Translations under genes and position numbers: made by a program
Source of the DNA: Phaeotremella fagi
Lineage: Eukaryota; Basidiomycota; Tremellomycetes; Tremellales; Phaeotremellaceae
DNA length: 64,000 nt
Assembly: GCA_001599715.1 (NCBI GenBank)
Contig: BCHU01000008.1
Span: 186,001-250,000, forward strand
Direction of reading: 5' to 3'
Notes under the pieces: model-generated
Databases searched by the model: none
What the model was told of the DNA's origin: nothing
The model's input: the letters and a program-made list of their open reading frames with translations, nothing else
Part shown: positions 25,996 to 34,900 of the stretch, piece after piece
Layout: the number at the start of each line of letters is the position of its first letter
Position numbering within the stretch: the first letter of the stretch is position 1

Positions 25996-26538
25996 ATGTC
26001 TTCAACCACGAGTTCATCCCAAGTTGGAAGTACTGATCCAGCAACTGACTCGTTGAGTGGTTCATGTACGATCAAAATATCACAGACCCAAAAAATGTCG
26101 GCTCCAGTATTCACATCAACGTCAGTCGATACATATGTGAACCTAGCCAGAGATATCTGGGCAGCAGACACATCAATGGCCAACAGCAAGCTCAACTTAG
26201 ACGAGACCAAACGATCCGAGGTCCAAGAATTCGCTCTCAACACTCTGAAGGCGCATCTTTCCGAAAAAATCGCACAAGTAGAAAAAGGTTCAGTATCAGC
26301 CACGTTCTTCTCTACAGATTACGAGGAGTACAATGATGATCGCGTAGGGGGAGTTTGGTATATTCTATCATACATTGGAAGTAAACAAATGGAGTGGTGC
26401 GACAGTGCTTTTTGTCGGGTTGATAAGGCTAAAAGGCCGAGATCATTGGTTGATCGTACTTTCATTGTTTCTTTATTCCCTAACTACGTGGGGGAGACTG
26501 TAGCTTCAGAGGAAGACGGGAAGAATGAGAATGTCTGA
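25996..26538 (+). CDS. Array-1 paralogue A: short intronless protein of unknown function
   Basis: Single exon, 180 residues, no introns although nearby housekeeping genes have many. No signal peptide or membrane helix. After a Ser/Thr-rich first 35 residues it shows the array-1 layout: TSTSVDTYVNLARDIW, a charged helical stretch (LDETKRSEVQEF...LKAHLSEKIAQVEKGSVS), then a hydrophobic piece around VWYILSYI and a Cys-containing segment, ending FPNYV. It is the most divergent member; the match to its + strand neighbours is by pattern and order rather than high identity. Function unknown. The start is the first ATG, preceded by AACTCATA. Confidence 0.6.
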   Translation: MSSTTSSSQVGSTDPATDSLSGSCTIKISQTQKMSAPVFTSTSVDTYVNLARDIWAADTSMANSKLNLDETKRSEVQEFALNTLKAHLSEKIAQVEKGSVSATFFSTDYEEYNDDRVGGVWYILSYIGSKQMEWCDSAFCRVDKAKRPRSLVDRTFIVSLFPNYVGETVASEEDGKNENV

Positions 26539-26797
26539 GGATTTCATTCCTTGTACGTAGAAAGCATTTTTGTCCTATGATGTCGACAGTAACTAGCAAT
26601 GGAAGTCGATTTGCCACTTCGATTAATGCTCGTGTAATTGCATAAGAAACTTCATCCAACCAGCCTACTAAATCATTTCTCCTGTACAACCTGGATTTGA
26701 TTGAAATGCACATATCCATTGTCTTCCAGTGCTTCATCAAATCCCGAAGACCTTCCATGTATTCACCGTCCCAATTGCCCGACTTAAAAACTGCCAA
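26480..26797 (-). pseudogene. Possible relic of an array-2-like gene, antisense to paralogue A
   Basis: An open minus-strand frame with protein-like character but no ATG at its 5' end (first in-frame ATG near 26760). It contains NWDGEYMEGL and YRRNDLVGWLDEVSYAITRALIEVANRL, which resembles the C-terminal WL...S..I...A..... pattern of the array-2 proteins at 39.8-47.2 kb. It overlaps the 3' end of paralogue A by 59 bp. It may be a truncated copy or chance; confidence is low. Confidence 0.25.
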
Positions 26798-27024
26798 TCC
26801 ATTTACCGTTCGGGGTCAAGACAAAAGCCTTATCTTATGACGATAGACGATAGTATCCCGAAACAATCCTCCCATCGTACCACTCAATGATCAAAGGATA
26901 TCTATGGCCTATGGAAGGCTAACAGATATAATAGACTGTATAATATACCAACAACACCTTTCCAATCCTCTTCCCTTCCTTCACTTTTCCCCAGCAAGAC
27001 ATAAAAACAATCAAGTCAAGCAGA
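26539..27024. other. Spacer between array-1 paralogues A and B
   Basis: Apart from the possible minus-strand relic, no gene is seen. A/T-rich ATAATATACC and a C/T-rich stretch near 26950-26990 look like promoter and leader for paralogue B. Confidence 0.4.
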
Positions 27025-27504
27025 ATGTCTGACGCTTCTCATACAATCCTTTCCAGTGGAACAATCTTCTCCCACATCCCCATCTACAGTTCCTTTCCAA
27101 ACATCACCAGTATCTCCAGTCGTCGCGCCATAAGCTTTTCGACTTCAAAAGAATTCATAGATTACGCATCTCAAAAATGGGATGAGGATTTTGAGAAAAG
27201 CAAAAACTCACTCGACACCGATCTCAAGGCTAATTACGAGGTCGTCAAGGCAGTCTACATGAAATCTTTTGCTCATCAGCTCCAAGAAAATTCAGAATTC
27301 ATTCAAGGTGGCAAAATGTCAGTGAACATCCTCACCCTCTACGATCAGCTCACTTATTTGCTGTATCTCCCCAATGAAGATCATGACATCTGTTGGGCGA
27401 CCTCTTATCCATACACTCTCCCTAGGGAGTTATGGTCATCTGTAATGGAGGAGGCATCAAAGAAGTTGGATGATCTCTTAAAGGTAGATGGCTCTAACAA
27501 CTAG
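27025..27504 (+). CDS. Array-1 paralogue B: short intronless protein of unknown function
   Basis: Single exon, 159 residues. It shares many aligned positions with paralogue C about 0.7 kb downstream: RAISFSTSKEFIDYASQ versus RAGVSFTTTKGFQDFASQ, then D..FE, F/KxxY..K..Y.K..A..L...SE.I..G..S, QLTY, TSYPYTLP/TSLPLYVP and a C-terminal A.K.LD.L. The conserved core KWDEDF also appears in paralogue E as KWDELF. No membrane segment, no signal peptide. I recognise no domain. The leader is pyrimidine-rich with the ATG after AGCAGA. Confidence 0.7.
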   Translation: MSDASHTILSSGTIFSHIPIYSSFPNITSISSRRAISFSTSKEFIDYASQKWDEDFEKSKNSLDTDLKANYEVVKAVYMKSFAHQLQENSEFIQGGKMSVNILTLYDQLTYLLYLPNEDHDICWATSYPYTLPRELWSSVMEEASKKLDDLLKVDGSNN

Positions 27505-28173
27505 AAGTTTAGGTCGTGTGGTAGAAGAGGAGAGGAATGTGTATCGGCGGATGGTGAAAGCTGAGGGAAGAAGTTTGTAGCTGAATATGCACTCGTGGTT
27601 GTTTGACTAGGTGTGAAATGACACCTGATAGCCAATCACCCAGTGGCAAATACTGTATGGTAGTCTGCGGAGGGTTGACGTTGCTCCTTCGAATCATTGT
27701 GAGAAACCTCAAATGAAAGGAGAGTTCCTTCTATCCTGTTTCCCGATGAGTCTGAGTTTCAGTCATTGTTTTTGTTACTGAAATAACTGCGCTCTTGTGC
27801 AGTTGATATGGACATCAAATTTTCACAAGCTTGTATTCAGTACCCTTGTCACTCGTTCAATGCACAGCTCTTTGGCTCTTGCATTAAACTCGATACCGTG
27901 GCTGAAGTCTGAGATATCTTGCTAAAAAGAAAAATTATGCCGAATTGCTTGTCGACTGGATCGGAGGAAGGCAGAAATGAATGGAGGAATGAAGCTCTCT
28001 TTTGTGATTTTACCTTTCTAGTTCTTAGTCCTTTGTCATACATACATAGACTTGCAATGATTGAAGGCAGGTTCAGCTTCTTGTATAGTACAGATTTGCA
28101 GTCTTCCGTTACTTTTCTCTTTTCTTTTCTCTTTTCCCTCTCAATCAGAAAACAACTTTTCAACTTTCACGCC
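27505..28173. other. Spacer between array-1 paralogues B and C
   Basis: No gene supported. The last 60 bases before 28174 are a strong C/T tract (TTTTCTCTTTTC repeats), typical of leaders in this array. An in-frame upstream ATG at 27919 would add 85 residues of poor quality, so I start the next gene at 28174. Confidence 0.45.
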
Positions 28174-28701
28174 ATGTCAAACCCGTGGATAGAAATCCCG
28201 ATGTTTGCCACGAAACTTCCATCTTTAGTCTATCGCGCAGGAGTCAGCTTTACAACAACAAAAGGATTCCAAGATTTCGCCTCTCAGCAATTCGACAGCA
28301 GCTTTGAAGAAAATTCAGAGGAGTTTAAAAACAAGTTCAGAAATACTTACAATCGCTTCAAAACGTACTATCTGAAGGATTATGCTAGGGAACTTGAAAA
28401 CAGATCAGAGTCGATTGAGAGTGGCACTATTTCAACTCAAGTCTTGATCTGTTCACATCAACTCACGTATATAATCCATTCACCTGATGGGATCCTTGTC
28501 AATACTTCTCTCCCACTCTATGTGCCTGCAAAAAATTGGCGGTCTCAGCTAAAAGCAGCCGAAAAGGAGTTGGATAGTTTAGTTGGTTCCACGGAGGGAG
28601 GTCCCACGGAGGGAGGTTCAGCGGAGGCTGGTGAAGGGTCAATCAAACGAGCTTGGAGAAGTTTTACTACTAAGTTTAAAGATCTGAAAGAATCTCATTA
28701 G
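28174..28701 (+). CDS. Array-1 paralogue C: short intronless protein of unknown function
   Basis: Single exon, 175 residues from the ATG at 28174, chosen because the alignment with paralogue B begins there and the upstream sequence is a pyrimidine leader. It is the closest relative of B, and B and C are adjacent on the same strand, so a local tandem duplication is likely. It differs by a C-terminal extension with a short Gly/Glu repeat (STEGG.TEGG.AEAG) followed by a basic helix (KRAWRSFTTKFKDLKE). No signal peptide. Function unknown. Confidence 0.7.
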   Translation: MSNPWIEIPMFATKLPSLVYRAGVSFTTTKGFQDFASQQFDSSFEENSEEFKNKFRNTYNRFKTYYLKDYARELENRSESIESGTISTQVLICSHQLTYIIHSPDGILVNTSLPLYVPAKNWRSQLKAAEKELDSLVGSTEGGPTEGGSAEAGEGSIKRAWRSFTTKFKDLKESH

Positions 28702-30051
28702 TGCTTCGGAGGGAACCGGTGGTCTTATTATGCCAGAATTTGTATATAAAGATATGTAAAAGAATGAAAGCCGGGCAGTAAAGTTTTGATCATTCACGAC
28801 ACTTAGGCCAAAAGGCAATCCTTAAATACGAGCGCGCTGTACTCCAAATACTGTTTTTCTATCTGACTGAAAGTTTATTATATGGACCGAAGCATTCGCC
28901 ACAGAAGTTTCTTCAACGTCTTTCTGATCTATCTGTGCTGACACATACTCTATGCACCTATTTTTCGCAACGAACACTTATTAAGATGTCAGAGTGCAAT
29001 CTACCCACTGTACGGTACTAACTTCTTACCTTCGCTATGCTGTTACAACTTTACAATATAGTGTGCCTCCTCCACCACTTACAATTTCACAATCATTCAG
29101 CTCGTATTTCTGTGGCGTGTGGCGAGCCTTCATCCTTCACCGATTCGGGAACAAATTATCTTGAACTTCAGTGAAAGCCTTCCACCTTCCAACATTTCAC
29201 AAACACCGCACTCTGCTATTTAGTGGCGTGCGACTGATACTAACAAATTCTCAAAGGGTTTCTTCATATTTTGGTGATGGTCTTCCCTGGATCACCATTT
29301 CACGAAGTAAACCTATCGATATTCGTTGACAGGCTTCCATCATTCAATATTTCACAGACCATTCGGGGTGTAATTTAGTGAGAGTCTTCCCCGATTTTTC
29401 ATCACTGCATTTTGGTGAAGGCTTGTGTGGTTCACAGCTCCAAGATTTTTTTTTTACGCATTTCGGCGAATGCCTTCTACCTTCCATTTCATACATTGAT
29501 TGGAGAGCACGTTTGTTTGAAGCCGTCTCTTGCCTTCTATGTGCTGACATTTTTAAGTACGACGATCTTTGCACTGACTGTTCTCTCTTCTTCAACACTT
29601 TACACTCATCTTCAACCCACACACAACTACTGTGAGTCTATCATCTCCTAAGCCTGCTGTACACTTGCTTTCTCATACCACCTCCCCTTTCTACTTTCAA
29701 ACATCACCGTCTTCAACTTCTTCCCTTACATATCGTCTCCCCTCTTCCCTTCCCCACTCGTCTCTCCCATTCCCTCGGGTCTCACATTGAGGACATGACC
29801 ATCCAATATCATTTCCTATCTTTCATTTCTATACCCTTCAGAATCGTTTATGGATCTTGATCAGGTGTCCCCCTCTTCCTGACCTTTGCCCTACTCATTT
29901 CCGAATAGATCACTTTGGTGCGGGAGGGTGTGTCGATCAGCAATACTAACTCAGGCATTTTAGGCAACACTCCACAAACATTCGAAACAGTAAGTTTTCT
30001 CTGCTTCCAATCTTAGCTGCTAATACAGCACCTCCCCAGAGTACTCCGAAC
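28702..30051. other. 1.3 kb spacer with a degenerate tandem repeat and long C/T-rich leader
   Basis: No gene supported. It holds the degenerate repeat array at 29103-29493 (separate entry) and then a strongly pyrimidine-rich strand from about 29640 to 29800, probably the leader region of paralogue D. A splice-like pair (GTAAGT near 29991, TTAG near 30014) suggests a 5'-UTR intron. Confidence 0.45.
29103..29493 (+). repeat. Degenerate tandem repeat, roughly 40-60 bp period, about 7-8 units
   Basis: Units share an approximate pattern ATTTTGGTGAAGGCTTCC, then about 10 varying bases, then ATTTCAC. Recognisable starts lie near 29103, 29166, 29217, 29269, 29331, 29373, 29410 and 29460. Spacing varies from about 37 to 63 bases and several units are incomplete. 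It does not keep an open frame. Confidence 0.6.
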
Positions 30052-30489
30052 ATGACTGCAAGATTGTGTTATTATTCAGAAGAGGAAAGTGATGATGGTT
30101 CAATCATTGTCTCTGTTCTCGACGATCACGTGGACGAAACTGTTTATCAATGTACCCAGTCAGAAGCCACCACAATCAAAAATCAAGAAGAAGCTCTTAG
30201 TCAAGCTCGAGACAAATGGGAGGGTCAGCTTACAGCCTACAACGCAAGCAACCCAAGCCGACCAATTCACTACATCCATTTGCTTACTCAATACCTCGAG
30301 AGGGAAATGAATGAGTCATTCAAATCCTTCTCCCAAACGAGTCTAGACAATGAAGAGATCAGCCTTCTAATTCCAGAACTTTCAGATCGACTTTCATATG
30401 TTCTTTTCGAAAAAAATCACTGCTGCGACGCCCAATGTTCCGAAGTCTATGATAGTGTCGCAGCCGTTAACACTGCTGCCACCAAATGA
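30052..30489 (+). CDS. Array-1 paralogue D: short intronless protein of unknown function
   Basis: Single exon, 145 residues. It pairs with paralogue E: DGSIIVSVLDD versus DGTFEFSLLDD, then EEA/EEI, KWE/KWDE, NPS, a helical stretch, EISLLIPELSDRLSYVLF versus EISLLVPEFSDRLSFVLF, and a Cys-containing tail (CCDAQC in D). D and E therefore form a second sub-family with an N-terminal extension, while their central core (KW...F...Y...EIS...L.Y.L) follows the same order as B and C. No membrane segment or signal peptide. Function unknown; not a domain I recognise. Confidence 0.68.
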   Translation: MTARLCYYSEEESDDGSIIVSVLDDHVDETVYQCTQSEATTIKNQEEALSQARDKWEGQLTAYNASNPSRPIHYIHLLTQYLEREMNESFKSFSQTSLDNEEISLLIPELSDRLSYVLFEKNHCCDAQCSEVYDSVAAVNTAATK

Positions 30490-31274
30490 TGGTCGGTAAT
30501 CAGACAAGCGTAGCAATACCGTTGTCATTGGTTGGTTGAGAAAGAAATAAGTTAGACTGCCGTTGTACCCCATATTATTGTTCATAATCGTAATATGCAG
30601 CGATGAGGAGGATTGCGCCAGTATGACGACTTTGCATGAGTCAGACCCTGCCTCAAATCCGAAAAGGAGACGTTCGATCCATACTCATTGAGCCTACTGC
30701 AAAGCTGTGCTTTTGAGTGACTAGTCTTCTAATCCTCGGTCTAGAGTCTTCTTTCACCAATCTCCATGAAAAAATAAAATAAAAAATAAAATAAAATGCA
30801 GTGACTAGTCTTCTAACGCTCTTTCTGGAGTCTTCTTTGAGCAAGCTCCATGGCACTAGAATGCAACTTACATATTGCAATATAGCCTTCTTCAATCTTC
30901 TCATCAGATATTTATCGGTAAATTGCATTTGCGTTGCAACCTTTGTCTCTGCCCTCCAAAGCCTTCTCAGCATCAACTGATATGAAGCAGGAATTCCATT
31001 CTAGAATTCCAGTTTCTATTTCAACTTTCCACTGTCTTCCCCACCACACGTAAAAATCTAAATGTAAGTCAAATCCCCCTCCCTCAATCCAAAGTGTGTC
31101 CACTATACTACACTACCTAGTCCTTATTCCTAATTTCCTCTCGTTCTCTCACATACAATATCTTTCAATTCCCACTCTTTCCTTGTCCCGCCACTCACGC
31201 CCCTTCAACTCGTCAAAGGCAATGAATTCCACTCATACGATGTACTTTAGCTTCATACCACCAAGCTTCGAAGA
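30490..31274. other. Spacer between paralogues D and E, with a direct repeat
   Basis: No gene supported. Contains the 51-52 bp direct repeat at 30717-30851 and an A-rich spacer. A minus-strand open frame at 30653-30976 simply reads through this repeat twice and I reject it as coding. C/T-rich leader near 31140-31200. Confidence 0.45.
30717..30851 (+). repeat. Imperfect 51-52 bp direct repeat with A/T-rich spacer
   Basis: Copies at 30717-30768 and 30801-30851 both begin GTGACTAGTCTTCTAA and end near CTCCATG, with GAGTCTTCTTT inside. The 32-base spacer is almost pure A with scattered T (AAAATAAAA units). Confidence 0.85.
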
Positions 31275-31302
31275 ATGCCAGCATCCTTACGTCTACATAT
31301 AG
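31222..31302 (+). promoter_or_regulatory. Overlapping upstream ORF before paralogue E
   Basis: An ATG at 31222 opens a 26-codon frame that is out of frame with the main ATG at 31275 and ends at 31302, after the main start. If the mature leader contains it, it should reduce initiation at 31275. Whether the transcript starts upstream of 31222 is unknown. Confidence 0.35.
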
Positions 31303-31751
31303 CCCGAGAAACCGAAGACGGGACTTTCGAATTCTCGCTCCTCGACGATTCATGCAAAAGAGTTCCAGATTTTACCTGTAGCTCGAAAGACGCCAAGATA
31401 GTTACGTCCAAAGAAGAGATCGTGTTTTTGACCAACGAGAAATGGGATGAGCTTTTTGCGGCAAACCACACCAACCCATCAGAAGACGATAAAAAGGTAT
31501 ATGAAATGATGAGAACTTACTCCGCAGATTCTTTAAAAACTTGTTTCCGGTGGAACGAAGTTACAGGGGCTCAAATCTCGTTTGGTGAAATCAGTCTTTT
31601 GGTTCCCGAATTCTCTGATCGATTGTCTTTCGTCTTGTTCAGGGGTGATTATCTCAGGTATTGTAGGACCTCACCCACCTTTGAAGCATTCAAAATTCGC
31701 TTTGAAAACGAGAAGAAGGCGAAAGGTACTGGTTCGCAAATAGAGGTTTAG
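31275..31751 (+). CDS. Array-1 paralogue E: short intronless protein of unknown function
   Basis: Single exon, 158 residues, last gene of the + strand array; its stop lies 173 bp from the stop of the convergent glycosidase gene. It carries both the D-type N-terminus (DGTFEFSLLDDS) and the core TSKEEIVFLTNEKWDELF that links it to paralogue B (TSKEFIDYASQKWDEDF), so it is the bridge that unites the five genes as one family. EISLLVPEFSDRLSFVLF follows, then YLRYC and a basic tail. No signal peptide, no membrane helix. An out-of-frame upstream ATG lies in the leader. Function unknown. Confidence 0.7.
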   Translation: MPASLRLHIARETEDGTFEFSLLDDSCKRVPDFTCSSKDAKIVTSKEEIVFLTNEKWDELFAANHTNPSEDDKKVYEMMRTYSADSLKTCFRWNEVTGAQISFGEISLLVPEFSDRLSFVLFRGDYLRYCRTSPTFEAFKIRFENEKKAKGTGSQIEV

Positions 31752-31924
31752 AGTATCAGGTTGCAGTGAGAAGGCTTTCGTACACTGTGAATACGAGTAT
31801 GCATATTATCAACAAAAGTCATGTCATATATACGAGAACATGAATTTTCTAAAACCCCAAATGGCACAGGGTTCCTCTTTATTTTCAAACCACTTCCTAT
31901 ACTTATCTAAACAATTCGACTAAA

Positions 31925-34900
31925 CTACAATTCATCAGGTTCGGGGTGATCACTAAAAATACTTTGATCAGTATACTGCGACTGTATCTCCCAGGAATCA
32001 TGCTAAAACTTACCGATCAGAATAAGTTGAATAAGCAGAATAGAGTGATTCGTCACCAAACTCGCTTGGAGTGTTGATGTGTTCATCAAAGTAATGTTTA
32101 GCAACACTTCGAGGAGCTAAAAACGTCATATCAATATTGTTTCGTTCAAATGTAAAACCACACTCACTTCTTGGAGTTTTTGGCAATCTACAATATTCTC
32201 CTGTCTGCATGATACTCCAGGCAACCAAACCTGTCCAACCGGTTTGATGTGAAGCTCCAAGACCACGACCATCGTTTCCATGGAAGAACTAAGGGCACAT
32301 TAGTTATCGCCAACAATTGTTAGTTCACGACATACCTCATGGAATTGAACGTAGTCACGGAAATGGGGATCACGATTGAGTTTAGGATTACCACCGTTAC
32401 ATGCTCTTCGACCGTGCTCGTCACGACCAAAAATGTGGATCAAACGATGTTGGATTTCTTCAGCACAACTTGCTAGGTTCATATACTAACAATTTGGTCA
32501 GTCTGACAATCGAGTAAGATGATAAAGACTCACATCACCACTTCCAGTTGGACATTCTACCTCAAGAGTATCACCGTAATATTGATGGAATCTTTGAAGA
32601 CTACAGGTGTGGTCTCAGCATTTGTTTTTTAACTAAACCGAACACTTCAACACACCTTTCAATGAGTAAAAAGTTGACAGCCAACCAAATTGGACCTCTC
32701 CAATTAGAGTTACCACCAAACATTCCAGATCGAGAATCACCAGGCCAGTAACCAACACCAAACTCTTCTCCATTGACATTCATCGAGAAAGGATTTTCGT
32801 GATGATACAAAGACATTCTGTTACGGTCAGTCAGTGCCATCATTGATGAATCACAGAAGGGACCTACGATCGAACACCATAATCAGATAAGAATTCCTTC
32901 TCGTCCAACATTTTCTCCAATATCCTAACTAATCTCTCTTTGGAAGCCAACGCCAAGAGTTTTCTATCACCACGACCACGTTCTACCTGATATCAGCTAT
33001 TGTTTGTAGAAAAATGACATGCAAAACTGACCTCTAATGTTAGCGATGTTTCTGGTAGAGATATCGTGTCTATTCTCAATGAACCAATCCATACGTTTCT
33101 TGAAACCAGGGAATCTCTTGATAACACTGGGTTCCAAGACTAGGGTAGCGTACAGAGGCATAAGACCGACCATCGATCTAACAGGTAATTGTTGGGAATG
33201 ACCGTAACCCCATTGAATAGCGTCGTAGTAGAATCCGTCCTCCTCATTCCATAAGGATAGATGTTCATCGTTACTTCCGACGTAAGTCATGGCATCGGCA
33301 ATGAATAAGAAATGTTCGAAGAACTAGATGGGGTCAGGATATAGAATCAACCAAGTAGAAAGACCATACCTTGGAAGCGATATCCTCGTAAGTAGGATTG
33401 TGTTTAGCGAGCTCCAAAGCGATACTCAACCTAATGGGTCAGTCTTCCACTGAACAACCAAACTTACATGTTAAGACAGAAGAAAGCCATCCAAGCCGTT
33501 CCATCAGCTTGACGGAGAGTACCACCCGTAGGTAAAGGTTCTGATCGATTGAAAGGACCGATATTATCCAAACCCAAGAAACCACCTTCGAAAACGTTGT
33601 TTCCATCGGCATCTTTTCTGTTAACCCACCTGAAACATATTAGTGTTTCGTTTACCAACGCACTCACCAAGTGAAATTGAGTAAGAGCTTTTGGAAAACC
33701 CTTTCCAGGAAATCAAGATCCTCTCTACCAAACATTTTCCTTTCAATTTTGAACACTCTGAACGTCGACCAGGCATGAACAGGTGGATTGACATCACTGA
33801 AATTCCACTCGTAGGCTGGTAAAGCACCATCAGGTTTCATGTACCATTCACGAGTCATCAAATCGAGTTGTTTCTTGGCGAACGATGGGTCAACCATGGC
33901 AAGTGGAACACAATGGAATGCTGTGTCCCATCTGATCATCCGTGTCAGTAAGACGGCTACGGTGGAGAATAACAGACATACGTTGCGAACCATGGGTATT
34001 CCCATTTATCAGGCATTGAAAGAACGTCATTGATGTACATGTGTTTCCATTCCTAAAGAAAAGTTAGCGGTGTAGCAAAACCACATTGAAAACATCGACC
34101 TACCCTATTTCTTATCCACTTTCTTTCAGCTGGAGGAGGAGGTTGACCGGGATCACCTTCCATCCATTCCTTCTGAATAAACTGGTAATACTGTTTGGTC
34201 CTATTTTTGTGTCAGCTTCATCCTAGCAACACCACTGAACATACCACAGCATTCCACTCAGAGCTTGTCTCATGATATTTCTCAAATCATCACTGACACT
34301 ACCTCTAGAAATCTTAGCGTAGAATTCATCAGCATCCAAACGTCTTTCTTCGACATTATCATCGAAAAGCTCTTCATCGATAATAGATGGATCATCATCA
34401 GGTGTGTTGGGTGTCATTTTCATTCTTACAACTACACATCCACCTTTTCCTGGTACAGCGTTGAAGATGTAATGAGCAGCAGCCTTTGTTCCAGTCTTTT
34501 CGGGATTGACAAAGATTCTTGCACCTTTTTCTGATCTAGGTTGAGGTGGTCCAGGAACGATGACTGGAACTCCTTCACTGTCCAACTCTCCGTTTTGAAT
34601 TTTGGGGGTTTTATCACCTTCCTCATCTTCTTCTTCATCTTCTTCATCATCTTTATCCTCCACTTCCCCATTTTCTTCTTCGTTCTCTTCTTCCTCACCT
34701 TCAGCAGGTAAATCGGCCGATGAATGGTGAGGCGGTAATTTAGGTGATTTGGTTCGGGGTGTAGTTGGAAGACCAGCAGTGACAGTTTTTTCAGGTTCGG
34801 GTTCCTTGGGTCGATGAGCAGGAATGATATGGTCATGGAAGGAGTCTTTGGTGTATGGAGTTCTGTTTTTACCGCCATAGAGTCGCTGATATGGTCAGCA

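Noticed and set aside
30653..30976. 107-codon minus-strand frame with an internal protein-level repeat
   Set aside because: The protein repeat is just the translation of the 52 bp DNA repeat and its A-rich spacer; no paralogue or conserved pattern supports it.
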